A DNA stretch of 64,000 bases from Actinomycetes bacterium (GTDB lineage Bacteria > Actinomycetota > Actinomycetes > Nanopelagicales > Nanopelagicaceae): the NCBI GenBank assembly GCA_025355305.1, contig JANXZW010000021.1, forward strand, positions 1-64,000. Direction: 5' to 3'. The position numbers were made by a program, and so were the translations under genes. Of this stretch, positions 26,861 to 34,898 are shown in pieces (position 1 is the stretch's first letter; the number at the start of each line of letters is the position of its first letter). The notes under the pieces are model-generated. The model had not been told where the DNA came from and did not search any database. It saw only the letters and a program-made list of their open reading frames with translations.

Positions 26861-27679
26861 TTACTTCTGGGCGGCCATTGTGGCGGGATGGATAATAAAG
26901 AGAGGGAGTTCGCGCTTTTTATTTGCTTTCGCCAATGCAGCGATCGCCTCCATGCGTGCGTCACAGAATTTCTTGAGTTCTGCATAACCATCAGCGCCCA
27001 TCAGCGCAATCAACTCATGCTGGTTAGAGATGTAAACCGGCGCGCGTCCAACATGCGCCTCAGTGTTTGCCGTGCAGTACCAGGCGAATTCCGCACCGCC
27101 ATCTCCCCACGCTAATCTTTCATACTCACCAATTACTGTGACAGAAATTTCGCGCTCGCCAAATTCTCGGGTCTCAAAAGAGCGGCGAATTGGTAGCTGC
27201 CAACAGACATCGGGCTTGGTCTCGACGAAGTGGACCCCCTCCTTCTGAGCGAGGTGGTGCAGCACGCAACCAAAACTTCCAGTGAAACCTGGAGCCTCAT
27301 ATCCCTTGCGATTTAAGAAGATGCAGGAATCTTCCAGCTTACGGGTCTTGCGATCGCCATCAAGTCCCACCTCAGAGATACGTAGGGGGCCTTTGCTCTT
27401 CTTGGGTTGCGCCTGTGCGTGAAACTGCCAGATCTCGGGGGTAAGGCGCTCGGCGACCTTTAAGGTGCGAGCTTCATCATCCGAGTCGGAGTAATAAGCG
27501 CCATCCGAGCAGCACCCAGCATCTGGTTTATCCGCATCGATTCCACAGCAGCCAGCGCCATAGATGCACTGCCAGTAAGAGGTGAGCCAAGTTAAATCAC
27601 AGCGGAAGAGTTCCTCAGGTTTTGCGGGATCAGCGAACTCAACAAAATCTCGCGCAAATCCATCTTTTACCTCTGGCAT
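26861..27679 (-). CDS. Conserved Cys-rich protein of unknown function
   Basis: 272 residues, not confidently assigned. It has a cluster of cysteines near the N-terminus (CDLTW, then CIYGAGCCGI and GCCSDGAYY, ~residues 28-62) and further single cysteines in CIFLNRKG, FGCVLHHLA, DVCWQLP and WYCTANTEAH. The pattern, together with paired CC, resembles YkgJ/DUF3109-type metal- or Fe-S-binding proteins. It is soluble with no signal peptide. It is first in the operon with radA and mutY; a TAGGCT box lies 8 nt before the ATG. Confidence 0.6.
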   Translation of the reverse strand: MPEVKDGFARDFVEFADPAKPEELFRCDLTWLTSYWQCIYGAGCCGIDADKPDAGCCSDGAYYSDSDDEARTLKVAERLTPEIWQFHAQAQPKKSKGPLRISEVGLDGDRKTRKLEDSCIFLNRKGYEAPGFTGSFGCVLHHLAQKEGVHFVETKPDVCWQLPIRRSFETREFGEREISVTVIGEYERLAWGDGGAEFAWYCTANTEAHVGRAPVYISNQHELIALMGADGYAELKKFCDARMEAIAALAKANKKRELPLFIIHPATMAAQK

Positions 27680-27680
27680 A

Positions 27681-27727
27681 GTGCGAGAGCCTACTAGTGC
27701 GCGCTCTTCTAAGCGCTCTCATCGCAC
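27681..27727. promoter_or_regulatory. Imperfect long hairpin in the divergent region before proC
   Basis: GTGCG (27681-27685) pairs with CGCAC (27723-27727) and GAGAGC (27685-27690) with GCTCTC (27715-27720), with a 2-nt bulge. It covers the -10 box of the minus-strand gene. It may be an operator or incidental. Confidence 0.25.
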
Positions 27728-27756
27728 ACCTGACCGCCTTCAAGGGGAGCATTGGC

Positions 27757-27762
27757 TAGGCT
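27757..27762 (+). promoter_or_regulatory. Leaderless -10 box for proC
   Basis: TAGGCT is 7 nt before GTG 27770. It supports that GTG as the start over the in-frame TTG at 27752, which would lie ahead of the promoter. Confidence 0.5.
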
Positions 27763-27769
27763 AACTTCC

Positions 27770-28582
27770 GTGAATCAAATCGATATTCAGAGCTCCCAGG
27801 TGGGCCTCATCGGCGTAGGAAATATGGGAGAGGCTCTCCTCGTAGCGCTACTCAAAGCAGGTGCTAAACCGCAGAAAATTAATTTTGCCGTCCGTAGAGA
27901 AGAGCGAAGTGCAGAGCTAGCTGCTCGCTACCAGATTACCCCTGCCACCGTTGAAGAGATGGCGGCCTCCTGCGATGTTCTGATGATCATCGTTAAGCCA
28001 CACGATCTCGCGCTTATCATGGAGCGCATCGCGCCCTGCCTAATACCTGGAACCTTGGTCATCTCATTCTTAGCAGGCAAGAAGATTGCCACCCTTGAGG
28101 AAGGACTCGCTGGCGCAGCGGTTGTTCGCGTAATGCCCAATACCCCAACGCTGCTAGGCGTTGGAATGTCGATCCTCTCGTATGGATCCAATGTTCGCTC
28201 GGATCAACGGGAGTATGTGCAGCGTTTCTTAGACGCCGCCGGTAAGAGCGTTGAAGTTGAGGAGCCGCTGCAAGATGCGGCAACGGCAACGAGCGGCTCT
28301 GGTCCGGCATATTTCTTCGCCTTTGTCGAAGCCATGGTGGCCGGGGCAGTTGAAATGGGAATTGATGAGAGAGTTGCCTCTGCCTTGGTAGTTCAGACCA
28401 TCGTGGGAGCGGCGAAGATGTTGGAAGAATCAGGCAAGAGCGCTAAAACTCTGCGCGAAAATGTAACAAGTCCCAAGGGCGTGACCTATGAGGGTTTGCA
28501 GATCTTTAACGAGGGTGATTTGCAAGGGCTTGTTGCCCGTGCCATGCGGGTGGCTGCAGAGCGCTCGCGGGCATTGGCGTGA
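27770..28582 (+). CDS. proC: Pyrroline-5-carboxylate reductase
   Basis: 270 residues. The Rossmann motif VGLIGVGNMGEALL, VVRVMPNTPTLLGVGMS, and the C-terminal signature TATSGSGPAYFFAFVEAMV plus LRENVTSPKGVTYEGL identify the family. It makes proline from pyrroline-5-carboxylate using NAD(P)H. The GTG start at 27770 fits the leaderless promoter. The next gene overlaps its stop by 4 bp (GTGA). Confidence 0.95.
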   Translation: MNQIDIQSSQVGLIGVGNMGEALLVALLKAGAKPQKINFAVRREERSAELAARYQITPATVEEMAASCDVLMIIVKPHDLALIMERIAPCLIPGTLVISFLAGKKIATLEEGLAGAAVVRVMPNTPTLLGVGMSILSYGSNVRSDQREYVQRFLDAAGKSVEVEEPLQDAATATSGSGPAYFFAFVEAMVAGAVEMGIDERVASALVVQTIVGAAKMLEESGKSAKTLRENVTSPKGVTYEGLQIFNEGDLQGLVARAMRVAAERSRALA

Positions 28583-29478
28583 AGAGAGCGCTCCTCCTTG
28601 GCGTTGTGCTCGCGTTCAGCGCGCTCTCTCCCGTAGCGGCGACGACAAAGGTGCTGGTCTTGCCCGTTCCCTTGACGACGCTTGCCCCGACCATCAATAC
28701 GAATTTCTCAAGCGGCGACGAAGTCTCCGGGCTCCTCACCCTTCCATCTGCAATTTACTTAATTGGAACTATTGAAACGACCTCCTCACCTCTCGTGACC
28801 TCAACTCCTTTAGGCGGAAGCGATGGATTTATAACCTCACTTAGTACCCAAGGGAGAAGGTCTTGGGATCTGCGGATTGGAACTTCGGGTGATGATGTTG
28901 CGACCGCTGGATGCGTGGATGCGCTGGGAAATCTTTGGGTTACAGGAGCTTCGACGATTCCTGCGAGCGTTGCTGCAACCTCTCCTGCGCTTAATCGATT
29001 AACGGTATGGGAGGTCAGCGCGACGGGTGCGCTACTTAATATGTTTACTAAAGATCTGACAGATATAGATATTCCAACTTCTATCGTGCTTAAAGGCACT
29101 GGTTTTATTGTGCGAGGGGTTTCTAATAAGGCTGGGTTCCCAACCTTTGCCTTGACAGTTAACTCACTTGGCGCGATCGGTCCGGTAAAGAACACAGTTG
29201 CAAAACCGCTTGTGACACCTCCGACTCTGAACGCGAGTAGCGCAGCCTATGCCTGGCAAACTCTGATCAGCGCCTCGCCAATTAAGGGTGTCATCGGTGC
29301 CCCACCACATCAGAGCATCAACTACCTCCTCAAAAATTCGCTCAAAGATAAGGTATTGAAAGGGGCCTACTCGATTGTTGGAGCCCCACTCGCTTTGCAA
29401 TATCAATCTGGAATCGGGGTCGTTCTTTTAAGCCAAGGCTCTGGAAGCTATTTCCTAACGATTTTGCATACGAAATAG
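28579..29478 (+). CDS. Secreted protein with SBBP-like beta-propeller repeat
   Basis: 299 residues with a Sec signal (MKRALLLGVV core, cleavage near residue 22). Residues ~70-115 contain GGSDGFITSLSTQGRRSWDLRIGTSGDD-type sequence, closely resembling SBBP beta-propeller repeats (GGSDAFVAKL..G...W..YLGGSGDD). The repeats are few and degenerate farther on. No enzymatic motif is visible. The GTG start overlaps the proC stop, so it is likely co-transcribed although functionally unrelated. The function is unknown. Confidence 0.6.
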   Translation: MKRALLLGVVLAFSALSPVAATTKVLVLPVPLTTLAPTINTNFSSGDEVSGLLTLPSAIYLIGTIETTSSPLVTSTPLGGSDGFITSLSTQGRRSWDLRIGTSGDDVATAGCVDALGNLWVTGASTIPASVAATSPALNRLTVWEVSATGALLNMFTKDLTDIDIPTSIVLKGTGFIVRGVSNKAGFPTFALTVNSLGAIGPVKNTVAKPLVTPPTLNASSAAYAWQTLISASPIKGVIGAPPHQSINYLLKNSLKDKVLKGAYSIVGAPLALQYQSGIGVVLLSQGSGSYFLTILHTK

Positions 29479-29491
29479 TTCAAGTGGCATA

Positions 29492-31879
29492 TTAAATTGC
29501 TTTAAAGAGTTGCAACTGACCGCCAACACCAACGAGTGCATAACGGACTTTGTTGAGAGTTATCCAAGAGGCTCCCAAGGTATTTGAGAGACTCATTGTT
29601 GTGACCAACGAAACTGTTTGATCAGAATTGTTTATTGCACATAAACGATTCTGACAGTTAAAGAGGGTGTGCGTCCCATCACTACTCAGGGGAGCACTCG
29701 GGGTTCCGTAGATATCAGTGCTTGAGGGAATCACAACCCCATTATTTGAGATATCAACCCAGCGCAGTTGGTTGGGATCAGGGATTGAAATCCCACTAGC
29801 TGCCATCCAAGTTCCACTTACCGCCTCACCCGTTACTGCAAGTGCAACGTCGTAACCAGCCACCGCGACATCTCCACCATACGAGTCGAGAGAGGTGTAC
29901 TGCCAATCTTCCGGATAAGCGCTAGCTCGCTTCGCTAGTCGTACCTCTCCCTGCAGGGCCTGCTTCATCTGATTTACCTGCAGGATAGAGTCATAGAGAA
30001 CATATACTGAGTGAGCGATGTTAAGCGCCTTTAAGTGAAAGGCGACGTCACCAGTAGTTCTTCCGTTGGTCGTGCGGTCTCCATCTACAACCTGATACTC
30101 CCAATTTCCAATTGTTGCCCCGAGTTGTACCGCGCCAAGCAGGATGCCCTCGCTCTGATCGCGATAGAAGATCTGTAGACCATCGGGCGTATCTACGCAG
30201 GCATTTGCACCGCTGACATCGCTGGCCGTTCTTAAGCGATTAATATCATTGTATTTAATAATCTGCGCGCCATTTCCATCTACAACTGTAAACTTCCAAT
30301 TCTTTCCGTTGTAACCGGCGTAACGTAGTTGTTTACTGGAGAGATCGGCATAGACGATATCAAGGCGTTGATTTTTTCCAGCGGCGGATGTACAAACTGA
30401 GACATTGCCCGCGACATTGTCAGTTGTGCGCCCGCCTACCGTGGAATTTCCATCAACAACGCTCCTACTCCAAACCTTGCCATTCCAGATTGCCAGTCGG
30501 AGATCTCCACTCTTCCCATCTGTATAAACGACGATAGGTGAGCCTCTAAAGGTAGTTGTGGCGAGAAATTTAGCATCTGCCGTTCTATCGAGAATTGTCG
30601 CCCTCCAAGGAGCCTGTGGGAAGATCGCGTTGCTCGATTGGCCAGGAGATGTTCCTAGTTGATTGCTTGCTGTGACTGTGAAGGAGTAGTGCGCTCCATT
30701 TTTTAGCCCGGTGATGGTGACGGGACTTGAGCGACTCTGTTGAGATTTACCGGTCTCATTAATAGTGACGTTGTATGAGGTCACCTGGGAGGTACGGGCA
30801 TTGTTGGGGGGATCAAAGCTCACAATCGAAGAGCGATCGCCGACGAGAGCGAAGACGTTGCGCGGCGCATTGGGAATTCCGACCGGAATACCTGCTGGTG
30901 GTTTGAGACGCATATCAGAGAGCATCGCGAGAACCAGCGCTCCAGGGGAGTGAAATACCGCTCCGCCGGGCCATGCCGGAGTCATTAGTGCATTTGGGCC
31001 GCTTTGAAAGGTGGACTCATCAAGGTGGCTTACAGAAGAGCCCCCTTCATAAGGAGTAGGGGTGTAAAGGAGTGGCTTAACCCCGTTATTGGCGTTGACA
31101 CCGGCTACGCCTGACCAGACGATAGAGTTTTGAAGCGCTGCTCCCAGCGCGAGTGAAGGCGAGGAGATATCCATCAGACGCCCGCCATCGGGGGTCTGAG
31201 AGTAGGCATCAAAGGGAGTTGGTTGATCGATGCTTCCGTATTGTGAGAGCGGATCATAGGAATCATTAGAGAGGAAACCTAGGCCGTGGGCAACCTCGTG
31301 CAAGATTATCGATTCCAAGTCGTAAAGATTGGTTGGGCAGTTTCCATCAGTGCCTAGATAGAAGGCATTGGCCATCGTTGAGTTGATATTGATTGAGATC
31401 TCGGGATTTACAGGATCTAAATCTTTTCCGGCGATCGCGTTGGCCATGGCCGAGGCGTACCAGAGCGTTGCATCCGGTGCCCCGGAGAAGCCGTGGAAGA
31501 AACTGACTGGGGAGGCAGAGGCCAAGATCCCCGAGGTCCCCTCTGGAACAAAGTTTGCAACGACGTTGATAGGAACGCTAGAGCTCCAGTTGTCAGACCA
31601 GGTATCGATAGCGGCTTGTACCGCAACCTGATCCGCGAGAGGAACATTTGTATAACTCACCTTAATGGTACTCAATGTCCCAAGATGCTTACTGAGCGGT
31701 TTGGTAATCGGCGCGCTGACGCGCGGTGCGCCCACCTTCGTGGAGGTGGAGGCGCCATAGAGATTTACCCAAGGGGCTGGAACCTTCTCAACGGTTACTG
31801 CTTGCGCTGGTGCCACGCCTGAGAAGAGAGATAGTAATAAGGCCGCAAGCAGCGCATTTACGAAAAAGCGGGCTCGCAT
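29492..31879 (-). CDS. Large secreted metzincin-like protein with FnIII and VVDG-repeat domains
   Basis: 795 residues from ATG 31879. A signal peptide (~1-26) is followed by a metalloprotease-like domain whose zinc motif reads HEVAHGLGFLSND (~residues 190-205); HExxHxxG is intact but position 11 is Ser and the next Asp is two residues later. A fibronectin type III domain (~325-410) follows, then three modules spaced 60-70 residues with a W...VVDGxxxxxGRTT core (~473, 533, 600). It is probably an extracellular protease or adhesin; the substrate is unknown. A longer in-frame start at 31954 would put ~25 residues before the signal peptide. Confidence 0.72.
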   Translation of the reverse strand: MRARFFVNALLAALLLSLFSGVAPAQAVTVEKVPAPWVNLYGASTSTKVGAPRVSAPITKPLSKHLGTLSTIKVSYTNVPLADQVAVQAAIDTWSDNWSSSVPINVVANFVPEGTSGILASASPVSFFHGFSGAPDATLWYASAMANAIAGKDLDPVNPEISININSTMANAFYLGTDGNCPTNLYDLESIILHEVAHGLGFLSNDSYDPLSQYGSIDQPTPFDAYSQTPDGGRLMDISSPSLALGAALQNSIVWSGVAGVNANNGVKPLLYTPTPYEGGSSVSHLDESTFQSGPNALMTPAWPGGAVFHSPGALVLAMLSDMRLKPPAGIPVGIPNAPRNVFALVGDRSSIVSFDPPNNARTSQVTSYNVTINETGKSQQSRSSPVTITGLKNGAHYSFTVTASNQLGTSPGQSSNAIFPQAPWRATILDRTADAKFLATTTFRGSPIVVYTDGKSGDLRLAIWNGKVWSRSVVDGNSTVGGRTTDNVAGNVSVCTSAAGKNQRLDIVYADLSSKQLRYAGYNGKNWKFTVVDGNGAQIIKYNDINRLRTASDVSGANACVDTPDGLQIFYRDQSEGILLGAVQLGATIGNWEYQVVDGDRTTNGRTTGDVAFHLKALNIAHSVYVLYDSILQVNQMKQALQGEVRLAKRASAYPEDWQYTSLDSYGGDVAVAGYDVALAVTGEAVSGTWMAASGISIPDPNQLRWVDISNNGVVIPSSTDIYGTPSAPLSSDGTHTLFNCQNRLCAINNSDQTVSLVTTMSLSNTLGASWITLNKVRYALVGVGGQLQLFKAI

Positions 31880-31915
31880 AGCGAAAAATCTTACTGCCCT
31901 GAGAGGATAGATACC

Positions 31916-32158
31916 ATGATCCAAGTTCAGATTTACTCTCGTCATGGATGCCATCTTTGCGATGATGCCTTGGCAACCTTAAAAATTCTGCAGAAAGAAC
32001 TGAATTTTGAGATTGAAGAGATCTTCATTGACGGTAATCTCGAGTTAGAAGCAAACTTTGGCGAGCGGGTCCCGGTGATTCAGATAGGTCACGTACAGCA
32101 TGATTTCTTCCGCATCGACCCGGTCCGATTTCGAAAGGCACTGGCATCACACCAGTAG
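31916..32158 (+). CDS. Glutaredoxin-like thiol-disulfide protein (DUF836)
   Basis: 80 residues, thioredoxin fold. The redox motif CHLC (C12, C15) sits at the end of the first strand, as in IQVQIYSRHGCHLCDDAL; ERVPVI with its cis-Pro follows at ~54-59. It is similar to the small glutaredoxin-like family found next to various actinobacterial genes. It likely exchanges disulfides with an unidentified partner. Start ATG 31916 has GAGAGGA ~8 nt upstream. It is divergent from the metzincin-like gene, 36 bp away. Confidence 0.8.
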   Translation: MIQVQIYSRHGCHLCDDALATLKILQKELNFEIEEIFIDGNLELEANFGERVPVIQIGHVQHDFFRIDPVRFRKALASHQ

Positions 32159-32167
32159 ATCATCAAG

Positions 32168-33817
32168 CTAATTGTCTTTAGAGAGCACATCATCGGCATC
32201 AATGATCCGATATGCATATCCCTGCTCCGCTAAGAAGCGTTGGCGATTTTGAGCGAAGTCCTGATCAATTGTGTCTCGCGCCACCAAGGAGTAGAAGCGG
32301 GCCCCACGTCCATCAGATTTAGGGCGCAAGATTCGACCCAATCGCTGCGCCTCCTCTTGGCGTGAGCCAAATGTGCCCGAAACTTGAATTGCGATGGTGG
32401 CATCTGGGAGATCCACTGAGAAGTTCGCGACCTTCGAAACCACGAGGCACTTAATCTCTCCACTGCGATATAAATTATATAATCGCTCGCGCTCCTTGAC
32501 TGGAGTATCGCCTTTAATGACTGGAACACCAAGCTCTTCACCTAACGCATCGAGTTGATCGAGGTACTGTCCGATTACTAGGACTTGATCGTCAGCGTGA
32601 GATCGCGCGAGAGCAACTGCAACCTTGTGCTTTGTAAGAGTTGTGGCACAGAAGCGATAGCGATCCTCTTGCTCGGCGGTTGCGTAGTTAAGCCGCTCTG
32701 CCTCTGTGAGAGTGACGCGAACCTCAACACAATCCGCGGGAGCGATGTAGCCCTGTGATTCAATCTCTTTCCAAGGAACATCAAAACGTTTGGGACCAAT
32801 GAGTGAGAAGACCTCACCTTCCATTCCATCCTCGCGTACCAAGGTCGCGGTGAGTCCGAGGCGGCGGCGCGATTGAATATCTGCGGTAAAGCGGAAGATA
32901 GGAGCGGGAAGAAGATGTACCTCGTCGTAGATAATCAAACCCCAGTCGATTGCATCAAAAAGATCTAGGTGCGCGTAAATGCCCTTGCGGCGCATCGTCA
33001 TAACTTGATAGGTAGCGATCGTGACAGGGCGGATCTCCTTCTTGGCACCGGAGTATTCACCGATATCGTCCGCATGAAGGGTTGTGCGACGAAGCAACTC
33101 ATCGCGCCATTGCCGGGCAGCAACGGTGTTTGTAACCAAGATTAAGGTGGTTGCCTTGGCGTGTGCCATCGCGGCGGCGCCTACGATTGTCTTTCCAGCA
33201 CCACAGGGGAGTACGACTACTCCGGAACCGCCATGCCAGAACCCTTCAGCTGCCATCGACTGATATTTGCGGATCGACCAGCCCTCTTCGCGCAGGGCTA
33301 TCTCATGATGCTCGCCATCGACGTAACCTGCAAAATCTTCTGCTGGCCAGCCGAGCTTTAAGAGAGCTTGTTTGAGAAATCCGCGCTGTCCTGGGTGAAC
33401 GACCAAGGTTTCTTCATCAATCTGAAGACCTAGCATCGGTGCAATCTTCTTGCCGCGCGTTACCTCGCGGAGTACCGCTGGATCGCTAGAAACCAGTGTG
33501 AGTCCATGGACTGGGTGTGCTTCTAAGCGCAGGCGCCCGTAGCGCGACATCGTCTCGGCGATATCAACCAAGAGCGCATGTGGAACTGCATATCGGGAGT
33601 ACTGCAGCAAGGTGTCGATGACCCTCTCGGCATCGAGCCCCGCTGCTCGCGCATTCCAAAGCCCAAGAGGAGTCAGACGATAGGTATGTATGTGCTCTGG
33701 CGATTTTTCTAGCTCTGCAAATGATGCGATCGCTCTGCGGCACTCATCAGAGAGCGGATGATCGATATCGAGAAGTAGCGTCTTGTCACTCTGAACAATA
33801 AGCGGGCCATCAGCCAT
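32168..33817 (-). CDS. XPB/Rad25-type DNA helicase
   Basis: 549 residues, superfamily 2. An N-terminal domain of ~190 residues precedes the helicase core, with Walker A PCGAGKT, DEVH box (YDEVHLLPA), SAT-like motif TATLVREDG, and motif VI AQRLGRILRPKSDGR. The RED-like segment TLVREDG matches XPB. Bacterial XPB homologues are 3'-5' helicases involved in DNA repair or transcription. It overlaps the M20 peptidase gene by 8 bp and is separated by that gene from the XPB-partner-like gene at 34896-37055. Confidence 0.92.
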   Translation of the reverse strand: MADGPLIVQSDKTLLLDIDHPLSDECRRAIASFAELEKSPEHIHTYRLTPLGLWNARAAGLDAERVIDTLLQYSRYAVPHALLVDIAETMSRYGRLRLEAHPVHGLTLVSSDPAVLREVTRGKKIAPMLGLQIDEETLVVHPGQRGFLKQALLKLGWPAEDFAGYVDGEHHEIALREEGWSIRKYQSMAAEGFWHGGSGVVVLPCGAGKTIVGAAAMAHAKATTLILVTNTVAARQWRDELLRRTTLHADDIGEYSGAKKEIRPVTIATYQVMTMRRKGIYAHLDLFDAIDWGLIIYDEVHLLPAPIFRFTADIQSRRRLGLTATLVREDGMEGEVFSLIGPKRFDVPWKEIESQGYIAPADCVEVRVTLTEAERLNYATAEQEDRYRFCATTLTKHKVAVALARSHADDQVLVIGQYLDQLDALGEELGVPVIKGDTPVKERERLYNLYRSGEIKCLVVSKVANFSVDLPDATIAIQVSGTFGSRQEEAQRLGRILRPKSDGRGARFYSLVARDTIDQDFAQNRQRFLAEQGYAYRIIDADDVLSKDN

Positions 33818-34886
33818 TAATTAATTCCTTAATGAACCCCGCAATTAGCGAGATTCTATTTTCGACACGATCGGCAAAGATATGTTCGTGCGCGGCGTGC
33901 GCCCCATAACCAGAGGCACCGAGTCCATCGAGGACACGACCTCCTACAGCGGCTGCGATATTTCCATCGCTTGCTCCACCTACTGATACATGCCCAACTG
34001 GTGGCATACCTAACTTCTTAGCTACAGATTCAATCAACTCATAGAGCTCTGCGGTGGCGGAGTGCTCAAGTGGAGGGCGATTGATGCCACCGGTAATTTC
34101 GATACGAGCCGCGGGATTGCTGGGCTGCAGAGATCTAATGGCGGTGTCTATCCGCTGCAACTCGCTCGAGCGGAAGGAGCGCGCATCGATATCGAGAGTT
34201 GCAGTTGCAGGCACGGTGTTGGTAGTCGATCCGGATTGCATCACTGTAGGGACGACCGTCGTTGCATGCTCAGCGTTTTCGAGTGCAGCCATGGATAGGA
34301 CAATCTTCGCTATCTCCGTTGTCGCGTTTATTCCCTTCTCGGGTTCAAGTCCCGCATGCGCAGCGCGACCGTAAACCGTAATCCGATACATGGATGTACC
34401 TTTTCGGCCTATCTTCACCGTGTCGTCAATCGAAGATTCAAAAATAAGTGTTGCCTTCGCGCCACGGGCGAGTTCTTCAATGAGGCCGCGCGAAGCGTGT
34501 GAGCCAATCTCTTCATCGGTCGTGCCAATAAGTGCAACTTTTGATTCGGCGCCTGGAATCTCTTTGAGGGCATACATCGCCTGTAAAAATCCTGATTTCA
34601 TATCAAAGATTCCCGGACCGAAGATCTGATCTCCTTCCTCGCGCCAGAGCGGAAGGTATGAGTCGATTGGCCAGACGGTATCTAAGTGACAGAGTAGAAC
34701 GACTTCTGGTTGGTCAGCTCCCCACCAGAAGACGGGGCGATCGCCAAAACTGCGCAGGTTCGCTGCTGGGGTGAGATTCCTACTCGATATCTGAAGTGCG
34801 AGGTCAATCACGCGGACACAGGCGGCGAGATCCTCACTGGGGGATTGGCACTCGACTAATTCTCGGAGATCGGCGAGGAATGTCAT
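33810..34886 (-). CDS. M20-family zinc metallopeptidase (carboxypeptidase G2-like)
   Basis: 358 residues. Zinc ligands and catalytic residues are in LLCHLDTVWPI (H, D), GPGIFDMKSGFLQAMYAL (D), GTTDEEIGS (EE) and the C-terminal GYGAHAAHEHIF (H). The dimerisation (lid) domain lies between. The family hydrolyses N-acyl amino acids or peptides with a C-terminal Glu; the substrate here is unknown. The ATG at 34886 has a TAGGCT box 6 nt upstream that overlaps the preceding gene's stop codon. Confidence 0.87.
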   Translation of the reverse strand: MTFLADLRELVECQSPSEDLAACVRVIDLALQISSRNLTPAANLRSFGDRPVFWWGADQPEVVLLCHLDTVWPIDSYLPLWREEGDQIFGPGIFDMKSGFLQAMYALKEIPGAESKVALIGTTDEEIGSHASRGLIEELARGAKATLIFESSIDDTVKIGRKGTSMYRITVYGRAAHAGLEPEKGINATTEIAKIVLSMAALENAEHATTVVPTVMQSGSTTNTVPATATLDIDARSFRSSELQRIDTAIRSLQPSNPAARIEITGGINRPPLEHSATAELYELIESVAKKLGMPPVGHVSVGGASDGNIAAAVGGRVLDGLGASGYGAHAAHEHIFADRVENRISLIAGFIKELING

Positions 34887-34892
34887 GGGATA

Positions 34893-34898
34893 AGCCTA
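34893..34898 (-). promoter_or_regulatory. Leaderless -10 box for the M20 peptidase/XPB genes
   Basis: TAGGCT (minus strand) includes the TAG stop codon of the preceding gene and is 6 nt before ATG 34886, allowing expression independent of it. Confidence 0.5.
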
